A DNA stretch of 64,000 nucleotides from Roseovarius sp. ZX-A-9 (GTDB lineage Bacteria; Pseudomonadota; Alphaproteobacteria; Rhodobacterales; Rhodobacteraceae): the NCBI RefSeq assembly GCF_028369135.1, contig NZ_JAPWHW010000014.1:1-64000 (forward strand). Reading direction: 5' to 3'. Position 1 is the first letter of the stretch. Each line of letters starts with the position of its first letter. Below the pieces are notes generated by a model. The model saw only the letters and a list, made by a program, of their open reading frames with translations, did not search any database and was not told the origin of the DNA. This document shows positions 56,514 to 64,000 of the stretch, one piece after another. The translations under genes and the position numbers were made by a program.

Positions 56514-58754
56514 ATGAACTACCCTGTGAAAACCAAGACTGACTTCAAGGTTGTCGGCACCCGCGTCCCGCGTCCCGATGGCGTGGACAAGGTCACCGGC
56601 CGTGCGCTCTATGGCGCGGATTTCTCCGTCCCCGGCATGCTGATCGGCAGCGTGCTGCGCAGCCCGCATGCCCATGCCCGGATCAAGAGCATCGACACCT
56701 CTGCCGCCGAGGCCCTGCCCGGCGTGAAAGCAGTCGTGACCTCGGCCGATTTCGGCGTGCCCGAGGATGATTTCCTGCGCGATGTGCAGGACAACTGCAT
56801 GGCCCGCGGCAAGGCGCTTTATCACGGGCATGCAGTCGCCGCGGTCGCGGCCAAGGATGCCCAAACCGCGCGTGCCGCGCTCAAGCTGATCAAGGTCGAT
56901 TACGAGGTGCTGCCGCACGTCACGGATGTAGACGCGGCGATGGCCGCCGACGCCCCCGTCGTGCAGGAAGGTCGCGCCGACGAGAGCGTGCCCGCGGGCA
57001 GCGGCCCGAACGTGACCAACTTCCACGAATTTGGCCACGGCGATCTGGAGGCCGGCTTTGCCCGCGCCGATCTGGTGCTGGAGCGCAGCTTCAAGACCGA
57101 GGCGACCCATCAGGGCTATATCGAACCGCATGCCTGCCTGGCCACCATGTCGGCCGGCCGGGGAGAGCTGTGGTGCTGCACCCAGGGGCAGTTCATGGTG
57201 CGCGAGCTTTGCGCCGGGATCATGCAGATGGACGCCAGCCAGTTGCGCGTGACCGCGTCCGAGATCGGCGGCGGCTTTGGTGGCAAGACCACCGTCTTCA
57301 TCGAACCAGTCGCCCTCGCGCTGAGCCGCAAATCGGGCCGGCCGGTCAAGATCGTGATGACCCGCGACGAGATCTTCCGCGCCACCGGGCCGACGATCTC
57401 GTCGTCGATGGATATCAAGATCGGCATGACAAAGGATGGCCGGATCACTGCTGCTGATGCGCAATTGCGCTATCAGGGCGGCGCGTTTCCTTGCCAGACC
57501 GTCAGTTTCGGCGCGCAGGCGGCCTTCGCGGCTTACGATCTGGAAGCGGTGCGCGCCCAGGGCTGGAACGCACTGACCAACCGCCCCAAGGAGGCCGCCT
57601 ATCGTGCGCCGGGCGCACCGGTAGCAATCTACGCGGTCGAAAGCGTGGTGGACGAGCTTTGTCAGGAACTGAATCTTGATCCGCTGGACGTGCGGCTGTT
57701 GAACGCAGCGCGCGACGGCACCAAGGCGTCTTATGGGCCCACCTTCGATCAGATCGGTCTGGTCGCAACGCTGGAGGCCGCCAAGGCGCATCCGCATTAC
57801 TCGGCACCCCTGGGCGAAAACCAGGGGCGAGGCCTGAGCTGTGGTTTCTGGTTCAACTTTGGCGGCAATACCTGCGTATCGCTGAACCTCAACAGCGACG
57901 GGACCGTGGGCGTCACCGAAGGCAACCCGGATATCGGTGGCAGTCGCGCATCAATCTCGATGATGGCCGCCGAAGAACTGGGCATCCCGTATGACAAGGT
58001 TCGCACGGTCATTACCGACACGAATTCGCTGGGCCACAACGACGTGACCGACGGCAGCCGCGTGACCTTCGCCGTGGGGATGGCCACGATCAAGGCGGCA
58101 CGCGCCGCGATCGAAGAGATGTGCGCCCGCGTGGCCAAGATCTGGGGCATCGACGAAGATGCCGTGTACTGGGAAGACGGCTATGCCAAGCCTTCGGGGC
58201 CGAACGCGGGCAATTTCGAACCGATGAGCATTGCCGAGATCGCCGCCATCGCCTCTGAGACCGGCGGGCCGATCGCAGGCCATCACGAGGTCAACGCCGA
58301 AGGTGCCGGCGTCAGCTTTGGCGTGCATCTGGCGGATGTCGAGGTCGATCCCGAAACGGGCGCGACCAAAGTCGTGCGCTACACCGTGTTCCAGGATGCC
58401 GGCAAGGCAGTGCATCCCGACTATGTCGAGGGCCAGATGCAGGGCGGATCGGTGCAGGGCATCGGCTGGGCGCTGAATGAGGAATACATCTATGGCGAGG
58501 ACGGCAAGCTGCAGAACGCCGGGTTCCTGGATTACCGCGTGCCAGTCGCCTCGGACCTGCCGATGATTGACACCGTGATCCTTGAGATCCCCAACCCCGG
58601 CCACCCCTACGGTGTGCGCGGTGTGGGCGAGACGTCGATCGTGCCGCCGTTGGCTGCGCTCAGCAACGCGGTCAGCCGTGCGGCGGGCATCCGGCTGCAC
58701 GAGCTGCCGATGTCGCCGCCCAAGATCCTCAAGGCGATGATGTCAAAAGGCTGA
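56514..58754 (+). CDS. Molybdenum hydroxylase large subunit (xanthine oxidase family)
   Basis: A 746-residue molybdopterin-binding catalytic subunit. Features are VTGRALYGADFSVPGMLIGSVLRSPHAHARI, GGGFGGKT, the cofactor/substrate segment AAYRAPGAPVAIYAVES, GNPDIGGSRASISMM and the catalytic Glu in GVGETSIVPPLAAL. It lacks the active-site cysteine motif of form I CO dehydrogenase (AYRCSFR), so CO oxidation is unlikely. The substrate (N-heterocycle, aldehyde or aromatic acyl-CoA type) cannot be read from sequence. It probably uses the cytosine-dinucleotide cofactor, for which the MocA-like gene at 26713 is a candidate. Confidence 0.92.
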   Translation: MNYPVKTKTDFKVVGTRVPRPDGVDKVTGRALYGADFSVPGMLIGSVLRSPHAHARIKSIDTSAAEALPGVKAVVTSADFGVPEDDFLRDVQDNCMARGKALYHGHAVAAVAAKDAQTARAALKLIKVDYEVLPHVTDVDAAMAADAPVVQEGRADESVPAGSGPNVTNFHEFGHGDLEAGFARADLVLERSFKTEATHQGYIEPHACLATMSAGRGELWCCTQGQFMVRELCAGIMQMDASQLRVTASEIGGGFGGKTTVFIEPVALALSRKSGRPVKIVMTRDEIFRATGPTISSSMDIKIGMTKDGRITAADAQLRYQGGAFPCQTVSFGAQAAFAAYDLEAVRAQGWNALTNRPKEAAYRAPGAPVAIYAVESVVDELCQELNLDPLDVRLLNAARDGTKASYGPTFDQIGLVATLEAAKAHPHYSAPLGENQGRGLSCGFWFNFGGNTCVSLNLNSDGTVGVTEGNPDIGGSRASISMMAAEELGIPYDKVRTVITDTNSLGHNDVTDGSRVTFAVGMATIKAARAAIEEMCARVAKIWGIDEDAVYWEDGYAKPSGPNAGNFEPMSIAEIAAIASETGGPIAGHHEVNAEGAGVSFGVHLADVEVDPETGATKVVRYTVFQDAGKAVHPDYVEGQMQGGSVQGIGWALNEEYIYGEDGKLQNAGFLDYRVPVASDLPMIDTVILEIPNPGHPYGVRGVGETSIVPPLAALSNAVSRAAGIRLHELPMSPPKILKAMMSKG

Positions 58755-58757
58755 GCC

Positions 58758-59003
58758 ATGGTAACGGTCACGCTCTGGGGGTCGCTGCGCGACCTTACAG
58801 ACGGGCAAGAGGTGGTCGAAGTGGAGGCCAGCAACTTCAAGGAGTTGCTGGACGCTCTTCAACGCGACCACCCTGCCCTCGGGCCGCAGATCAAACGCGG
58901 CGTGTCCGTCGCCATCGACGGGCGCGTCTACCGTAATTCCTGGTTCACGGAAATCAGGCCGGACAGCGAAGTTGTGCTGATGCCGTATATGAAGGGCGGA
59001 TGA
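58758..59003 (+). CDS. MoaD/ThiS-like small protein
   Basis: An 81-residue beta-grasp protein ending in Gly-Gly (MPYMKGG), the feature by which MoaD and ThiS are activated to a thiocarboxylate and donate sulfur. The core (VTLWGSLRDLTDGQEVVEVEASNFKELLDAL, VAIDGRVYRN) matches this superfamily. It lies three bases after the large-subunit gene, in the same operon. A role in sulfuration of the molybdenum centre or cofactor is plausible; a metabolite-specific sulfur carrier is the alternative. Confidence 0.85.
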   Translation: MVTVTLWGSLRDLTDGQEVVEVEASNFKELLDALQRDHPALGPQIKRGVSVAIDGRVYRNSWFTEIRPDSEVVLMPYMKGG

Positions 59004-59060
59004 TCGGGCGACTTCGCCCCCCTCCTGACATCATAAGATCCACTTGCAAGGGAGTATGAT

Positions 59061-59450
59061 GTGGCCGACAGGGACAGCCCGCTCGAAGAATATCAGTCGA
59101 TCACGCCCTATTTCACAGTTGTTGACGGCGACCGCCTGATCGGATTTCTGACTGCTGCCTTCGATGCATGCGTCGTCAAGGAAAGCAGATATGACGACAA
59201 CCGCATCCAGCACGCACGACTGCGCATAGGCAACTCTATCATCATGCTGAATGAAAGTTCGAACGAATACCCAGCCAATACGTCTCAGATGCACCTATAT
59301 GTGGACGATGCCGATGAAGCCTATGAACGGGCGCTGAAATTGGGGGCGGTGTCTCTGATGGAACCCAATGATCGCCCCCATGGCGACAGAATGGCGGGCA
59401 TAAAGGACCCATGTGGCAACGTTTGGTGGATCGCCACACGACGTTCATAG
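59061..59450 (+). CDS. VOC (glyoxalase/bleomycin-resistance fold) family protein
   Basis: A 129-residue protein with two beta-alpha-beta-beta-beta units: YFTVVDGDRLIGFLTAAF, ARLRIGNSIIMLNES, MHLYVDDADEAYERALKLGA and GIKDPCGNVWWIATR. It resembles the PhnB-like subgroup. The start is GTG with AAGGGAG six bases upstream. Metal ligands are not obvious. It lies 57 bp after the MoaD-like gene, perhaps as a separate unit. Codon use is a little AT-richer than its neighbours. Confidence 0.8.
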   Translation: MADRDSPLEEYQSITPYFTVVDGDRLIGFLTAAFDACVVKESRYDDNRIQHARLRIGNSIIMLNESSNEYPANTSQMHLYVDDADEAYERALKLGAVSLMEPNDRPHGDRMAGIKDPCGNVWWIATRRS

Positions 59451-59593
59451 AACGGTATTCTCAGATAGATGGATCGGTAAGTTTGGGATCGAGCCGGTCA
59501 CATTCCCTGTATTCGTATTAGAAGCCGCGCAGTCGCCAGCGCGGCGGGCGGTCTCCCTCTCGCCGATTTCAGGCAACCGCCTGCAGGGCAATC

Positions 59594-59635
59594 GGCAATC
59601 GCGCGGTGTCTCTGGCTAGCCTCCGCGCGATTGCC
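59594..59635. terminator. 13-bp hairpin between convergent genes
   Basis: Perfect arms GGCAATCGCGCGG (59594-59606) and CCGCGCGATTGCC (59623-59635) with a 16-base loop. The plus-strand side is followed by CTTCTCTTATCC. It lies seven bases past the stop of the flavoprotein gene and after the VOC gene, so it may end both. Confidence 0.55.
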
Positions 59636-59641
59636 CTTCTC

Positions 59642-62152
59642 TTATCCGTCCTTGCGAATAGCTTCGTTCTTCGGATCATAGGGGCTGTCTTCGGTCACGG
59701 TCGCGTCCCACAGCTTGTCCATGATCTTGACCTTCAGCACCGTGCCCGGCACCACCAGTTCGGGGCGGATATAGCCCATGCCGATGCTCTTGCCGAAAGC
59801 CACCGAATAGCCGCCCGAGGTCAGTCGGCCGACCCGCTCGCCGTCCGCAGTATAGAGCACTTCGCGGCCCCAGGGATCGGCGTCATCCGGCCCGTCGATC
59901 AGGAAAGTGCAGCATTTCACGCGCACGCCGGTTTCCACCAGCTTGGCCTTGCCGTGGAAATCCTTTTCCAGATCCACAAAGCGCGGCAGATCCGCCTCCA
60001 ACGGCGTCGCGTCCCGGCCCAGTTCGTTGCCGAAGGCGCGGTAGGATTTCTCTTGCCGCAGCCAGTTCTGCGCGCGAGCACCGACCAGTTTCATGCCAAA
60101 CGGCTCTCCGGCCTTCTCAAACAGGTCGAACAGGTAGTTCTGCATCTCGATTGGATGATGCAGCTCCCAACCCAGCTCGCCCGTATAGGCGACGCGGATG
60201 GCGTTTACCGGGCACATGCCCAACTCGATCCGGCGGGCGGTCAGCCACGGGAACCGCTTGTTGCTGAGTGCCGTGGCGGGATCGGCGTCCTTGATCACCG
60301 CGTTCAGAACATCACGTGATTTCGGCCCGGCGATGGCAAAGACGCCCCATTGCGTGGTGACATCCTGAATCTCGATATAGCCGAACTCCTCCATCTTGTC
60401 CTCGGCCGCCTTGCGCAGATAATCAGCGTCATATTCGGTCCAGGCACCAGCAGAGACGAGATAGTAGTTGTTCTCGCCATTGCGCACGATGGTGTATTCC
60501 GTGCGCGTCGTGCCTTTGGCGGTCAGCGCATAGGTCAGGTTGATACGTCCCACGCGGGGCAGCTTGTTGCAGGTGAACCAATCCAGAAACGCGGTCGCAC
60601 CGGGCCCTTTGACGACGTGTTTGGAGAATGCGGTCGCGTCGATCAGGCCGACGCCCTCGCGGATCGCCTTTGCCTCCTCCACCGCGTATTGCCACCATCC
60701 GCCCCGGCGGAAACTGCGCGCATCATGGTCGAATGTCTCGGGCGCATCCAGAGGCCCGAAATAGTTGGGGCGTTCCCAGCCATTTACCCAGCCGAACTGT
60801 GCGCCGCGCGCCTTCTGCCGGTCATAGGCGGGTGCTGTCCGCAACGGGCGACAGGCCGGGCGCTCTTCATCCGGGTGGTGCAGGATGTAGACGTGATCGT
60901 AGCATTCCTCGTTCTTGCGCGCGGCAAATTCCGTCGTCATCCAGTTGCTGGAGTACCGTTTCGGGTCAAGTGAGGCCATGTCGATCTCGGCCTCGCCGTC
61001 CACCATCATCTGCGCAAGGTAGTAGCCGGTGCCGCCAGCCGCAGTTATGCCAAAGCTGAAGCCCTCGGCCAGCCACATGTTGCGCAGCCCCGGAGCCGGA
61101 CCAACCAGCGGGTTGCCGTCGGGCGTGTAGCAGATCGGGCCGTTGAAATCATCCTTAAGACCGCTTTCCTCGCAGGACGGGATACGGTGGATCATCGCCA
61201 TGTACTGTTCTTCAATCCGCTCCAGATCGAGCGGAAAGAGGTCGGCGCGGAAGCTGTCGGGAACGCCATATTCAAAGACTGCCGGGGCATTTTTCTCGTA
61301 AACGCCAAGGATCCAGCCGCCGCGCTCTTCGCGGACATAGCTTTGGGCGTCGGCGTCGCGGATCACCGGATGCTCGGGATTTCCAGCCTGCTTGCGGAAC
61401 TCCACCAGCGACGGGTCGGTGTCCATCACGATGAACTGATGCTCGACCGGGATCGCGGGGATCTTGATACCCAGTTTCTTGGCGGTGCTTTGGGCGTGGT
61501 TGCCGGATGCGGTCACGACATGCTCGGCAGTGATCACGATTTGCTCGTCTGACGCGACCAGATTGCCGCCCTTTTCGATCATTTTCGAGCAAGTCACTTC
61601 CCAGTGAGTCCCGGTCCAGTGGAACGCATCGGCCTGCCATTTACGCTCGATCATCACGCCGCGTTGGCGCGCGCCCTTGGCCATAGCCTGCGTCACATCT
61701 GCGGGGTTAATGTAGCCGTCGGTGTTGTGATAAAGTGCGCCTTTCAGATCGTCGGTGCGGATCAGCGGCCATTTCGCCTTGATCTCATCCGGGGTCAGCC
61801 AGACGTAAGGCACGCCGCAGGTTTCGGCGGTCGAGGCGTAGAGGCGGTATTCGTCCATCCGTTCTTCGGTCTGGGCCATGCGCAGGTTCCCGACCACGGC
61901 AAAGCCGGCATTGAGGCCCGTCTCGGCCTCGAGCGTCTTGTAGAAATCGACCGAATATTTGTGGATATGTGTGGTGGCATAGCTCATGTTGAAGAGCGGC
62001 AGCAGGCCTGCGGCATGCCAGGTTGAGCCGCTGGTCAACTCGTCGCGCTCCAGCAACATGACATCATTCCATCCTGCCTTTGCAAGGTGATAGGCGATGG
62101 AGGTTCCGACGGCACCGCCGCCGACAACGAGAGCTTTGACTTGGGTTTGCAT
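59642..62152 (-). CDS. FAD-dependent dimethylglycine/sarcosine dehydrogenase-type protein
   Basis: An 836-residue two-part enzyme. The N-terminal DAO-type domain has GGGAVGTSIAYHLAKAG and STWHAAGL, where His46 is the residue that binds FAD covalently in dimethylglycine and sarcosine dehydrogenases. The C-terminal half (from about residue 450) is a GcvT/aminomethyltransferase fold (GVGLIDATAFSKHVVKGPGA, YTGELGWELHHPIEMQNYLFDLFE, LRQEKSYRAFGNELG) that would bind tetrahydrofolate and capture formaldehyde as 5,10-methylene-THF. The start at 62152 has GGGAGA upstream, and the open frame adds 14 residues. The likely substrate is an N-methylated glycine, though related proteins act on other amines. 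It stands alone. Confidence 0.88.
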   Translation of the reverse strand: MQTQVKALVVGGGAVGTSIAYHLAKAGWNDVMLLERDELTSGSTWHAAGLLPLFNMSYATTHIHKYSVDFYKTLEAETGLNAGFAVVGNLRMAQTEERMDEYRLYASTAETCGVPYVWLTPDEIKAKWPLIRTDDLKGALYHNTDGYINPADVTQAMAKGARQRGVMIERKWQADAFHWTGTHWEVTCSKMIEKGGNLVASDEQIVITAEHVVTASGNHAQSTAKKLGIKIPAIPVEHQFIVMDTDPSLVEFRKQAGNPEHPVIRDADAQSYVREERGGWILGVYEKNAPAVFEYGVPDSFRADLFPLDLERIEEQYMAMIHRIPSCEESGLKDDFNGPICYTPDGNPLVGPAPGLRNMWLAEGFSFGITAAGGTGYYLAQMMVDGEAEIDMASLDPKRYSSNWMTTEFAARKNEECYDHVYILHHPDEERPACRPLRTAPAYDRQKARGAQFGWVNGWERPNYFGPLDAPETFDHDARSFRRGGWWQYAVEEAKAIREGVGLIDATAFSKHVVKGPGATAFLDWFTCNKLPRVGRINLTYALTAKGTTRTEYTIVRNGENNYYLVSAGAWTEYDADYLRKAAEDKMEEFGYIEIQDVTTQWGVFAIAGPKSRDVLNAVIKDADPATALSNKRFPWLTARRIELGMCPVNAIRVAYTGELGWELHHPIEMQNYLFDLFEKAGEPFGMKLVGARAQNWLRQEKSYRAFGNELGRDATPLEADLPRFVDLEKDFHGKAKLVETGVRVKCCTFLIDGPDDADPWGREVLYTADGERVGRLTSGGYSVAFGKSIGMGYIRPELVVPGTVLKVKIMDKLWDATVTEDSPYDPKNEAIRKDG

Positions 62153-62266
62153 GTGACCGTCTCCCTGACGCATATTGTGTTTCGCTTTTATCATGCCAGC
62201 GGAACGGCGCGCAGCCCAGCCGACCTAAGGCAGCGCAAAACCGACGCCCACCGTCAAAACGTGGCC

Positions 62267-62935
62267 CTACCGCGCCAGCGCTGCATCCAGTCGCCCGAGC
62301 GGGAAATGGGGTGACAGGATCTCCCGCAACTCTCCCCGGCGTTTGTTCGCAGGATCGTAGAGCGCATAGCACAGGTAATCCTCCAGCAACGCCGCCTGCT
62401 GCTCGTACCCGTAATCGAGAAAACCCGCCCTTTGAGAGGACGCGTAGAAATAGGGATCAATATTGACAAAGCTTTCGAGCGCGGCGCGAACGGGGCGATA
62501 GCCGGTGCGCTTTCGGTTCTGCCATTGCCAGACATGCACCAGCTCATGCGCCATCACCAGCGCCTCTGGAAACAGCGCGTATTTCGGCCAACCCACGGCA
62601 AGATCGGGCTGGTACAGCTCCGCCACCAGATGCACCCGATTGTAGAGCGCCCAGGCTGGTGGCGGCCCACTGGCGGGTGTGGGCGCGGTCCGGTCGCAGA
62701 ATCCTTCATGCGGGGGGCTGTCGACCGGTAGCAATTTCGGGGCACGTTTCGGTTTTGCGGGCGGCACGGCCAAGCCCATCCCATGCGCCACGCGAACCTT
62801 CTCGACATCAAGGCCGGGGCCGAGAATATCCGCCGCAAAGGCGCGTTCATTGGGTGTCAGCGCGCGGCTGCACCCGCCGAGCGCGAGCACGACGGCGAGT
62901 GCCAGATACAGCGCATGTCCGGGTCGAAAGATCAT
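62267..62935 (-). CDS. Lipoprotein with an HExxH motif
   Basis: A 222-residue predicted lipoprotein (signal ending in LALGGC, Cys22). It has the sequence VMAHELVHVWQWQNRKRTGY, where His130-Glu131 and His134 give the zinc-peptidase HExxH motif. The later acidic stretch (EQQAALLEDYL) could supply a third ligand. The middle is proline-rich (PTPASGPPPAW). I do not recognise a named family; a DUF4157-like or other M48-like relative is possible. It may be a small membrane-anchored metalloprotease. There is no partner in the neighbourhood. Confidence 0.68.
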   Translation of the reverse strand: MIFRPGHALYLALAVVLALGGCSRALTPNERAFAADILGPGLDVEKVRVAHGMGLAVPPAKPKRAPKLLPVDSPPHEGFCDRTAPTPASGPPPAWALYNRVHLVAELYQPDLAVGWPKYALFPEALVMAHELVHVWQWQNRKRTGYRPVRAALESFVNIDPYFYASSQRAGFLDYGYEQQAALLEDYLCYALYDPANKRRGELREILSPHFPLGRLDAALAR

Positions 62936-63112
62936 GAGCCGCCTAGTGCCGGGGCTGCGCGCAGGTTGGCGCGGCAGGCAGATTGAGTTTGTAAGATTGG
63001 ACGGTCATGACAGCTTCCCTTCCCCGCCGAAATCATTGCGCGTTTTGGCGCGCAGGCCAAGGGCTTGGGATGGAAAACTGACCGCGCGCCAGCCGACGCG
63101 CGGACCTTTGGA

Positions 63113-64000
63113 TCAGTTGCTGCCGCAGAATTTGCCAACGCTGCTGGTGCGGCACGCGTCGGAATTCAAATTCAGCCGCTTTACGCCGCCATCGGCGCGT
63201 TCCGAATTGCCGGCAGCATCTCCTCCGACGCCCGTGAACAACCCGCCCTGCTTGCCCTGCGCGGTCAGGCGCTGGGGGCCGCTGTCCTTGACAGCCGTAT
63301 CTGCCTTGGCCGTGCGGGCAGAGGATTTGGCCGCGGCCCGCTCCAGTTGCCCCGCCCGCTTGAGAAATGTCGCGCGCTTGCGGTCGCTGAACGGACGGGC
63401 GTCGCTGCCGATATCCCATGCCGGTTTTGCCTGCATCGCGTTGAGCGCATCATAGTCTATGGCCAGCAACAGGTCCAAAAGGGTTTTGGAATCGCCATCG
63501 GCATAGGCGGTGATCACGATATCGTTTCCGATATATCCGCGAAGGAAGATCGGCTTTTCACCGGAACTGTCAAATTCATCATGCTTCGCGGCGTAGTAGG
63601 TCACGCCGCCGATCTCGCCCATCTCGACCGGGCGGCCACTGCTTCGCAGCACGACGTTAGCTGCCTCCGGGTCATTCGCCATCATCTCGGCAAACGCCTC
63701 ACCTGCCGACGGGACGAGGGCCGCTGACAGACGTATCGTGCCAGTGGGGCCGATATATTCCCAGATATTGCGATCCGCACGCGCAGCCGCCGTCAACTCG
63801 GCATCCATCGAGGCTTCGTCTCCGCTCGCCTCCGGGCTCGCCGTGAGCTTGCTCATCAAGCTGTCCTTGAGCGCAAGCAGGCCCGCCGCGGCAGAAGTTG
63901 CGCCCTCCGGGGGCGTCCAGCTGCGCCGTTCCCATCCATCAGGCGCTTCGGGAAGGTGGCTCTTGGCCATAACCACTGGGCCGACCGGCTCAGGACCGAC
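63113..64000 (-). CDS. Protein of unknown function, cut by the window edge
   Basis: The frame is open from the stop at 63113 to the window end. In-frame GTG (63976) and ATG codons near the edge are not convincing starts, since coding-like residues (GPEPVGPVV) continue upstream. At least 295 residues are present. The visible part has an alpha/beta middle (FLRGYIGNDIVITAYADGDSKTLLDLLLAIDYDALN), then a lysine/serine-rich linker (LERAAAKSSARTAKADTAVKDS). It ends in SSVGKFCGSN with two cysteines near the C-terminus. No domain recognised. Confidence 0.6.
   Translation of the reverse strand, partial: VGPEPVGPVVMAKSHLPEAPDGWERRSWTPPEGATSAAAGLLALKDSLMSKLTASPEASGDEASMDAELTAAARADRNIWEYIGPTGTIRLSAALVPSAGEAFAEMMANDPEAANVVLRSSGRPVEMGEIGGVTYYAAKHDEFDSSGEKPIFLRGYIGNDIVITAYADGDSKTLLDLLLAIDYDALNAMQAKPAWDIGSDARPFSDRKRATFLKRAGQLERAAAKSSARTAKADTAVKDSGPQRLTAQGKQGGLFTGVGGDAAGNSERADGGVKRLNLNSDACRTSSVGKFCGSN

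Noticed and set aside
56469-57797. Minus-strand open frame opposite the hydroxylase large subunit (442 codons)
   Set aside because: Shadow frame without motifs; the plus-strand gene is certain.
56514-58754. Form I carbon monoxide dehydrogenase large subunit
   Set aside because: The AYRCSFR active-site motif is absent; the segment reads AAYRAPG.

Overview
The window reads as chromosome from a marine-type alphaproteobacterium of the Rhodobacterales (Roseobacter group). Support for this: high GC content with strongly GC-biased third codon positions; a VPLPA-CTERM surface protein; two RTX/Hint-domain proteins; the alphaproteobacterial lptF-lptG-lptD-surA-pdxA-rsmA order; malyl-CoA lyase beside malate-CoA ligase; and a long block for quaternary-amine uptake and breakdown. 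The placement comes from gene content and remembered family features, not from a database search. No rRNA, CRISPR array, prophage or intact insertion sequence was seen. There is one tRNA (Leu, anticodon CAA).

Layout. 0-7.4 kb: a sortable surface protein, guaB, an orphan corrinoid-activation (ASKHA/ferredoxin) protein, an orphan peptide-type solute-binding protein and an atypical NarL-type regulator. 7.7-10.8 kb: mcl-mtkA-mtkB, the malyl-CoA end of the serine cycle. 11-17 kb: ndk, an ABC-F ATPase, a MarC-type membrane protein, a membrane aspartic protease and an exported DsrE/rhodanese pair. 16.8-27.3 kb: pepA-holC on the minus strand, divergent from a tightly overlapping run of lptF, lptG, lptD, surA, pdxA, rsmA and a MobA-like transferase. 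27.3-32 kb: two RTX/Hint proteins, then a 0.9-kb gene-poor stretch with repeated motifs. 33-40 kb: an aminotransferase, tRNA-Leu, a DedA-type protein, dsbB, a truncated Rieske oxygenase, Lrp-arginase-ornithine cyclodeaminase, a divergent EF-hand/ECF sigma pair and a methyltransferase.

40-50 kb is the most coherent accessory block. A betaine/carnitine-type ABC transporter is divergent from a GlxA-type (DJ-1 plus AraC) regulator. The regulator is followed by a Rieske oxygenase, an SDR, a beta-keto-acid cleavage enzyme (BKACE) gene, a second SDR and a carnitine-dehydrogenase-like enzyme. The BKACE gene is clearly broken: it has an in-frame deletion of the active-site region, a Trp-to-stop change and a frameshift. 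A palindrome (45661-45678) lies just upstream of the Rieske gene.

50-59 kb: tungstate-type importer tupB-tupC-tupA with a 36-bp dyad upstream of tupB; an exported protein; a patatin-like lipoprotein; and a molybdenum-hydroxylase operon (FAD subunit, 2Fe-2S subunit, large subunit) with a MoaD/ThiS-like protein. 59-64 kb: a VOC protein, a dimethylglycine/sarcosine dehydrogenase-type flavoprotein, a lipoprotein with HExxH, and a protein cut by the window edge.

The genes suggest a cell that imports methylated amines, strips methyl and acyl groups from them, and can use the C1 and C2 products through folate-linked and serine-cycle steps. The link between these separate modules is inferred.
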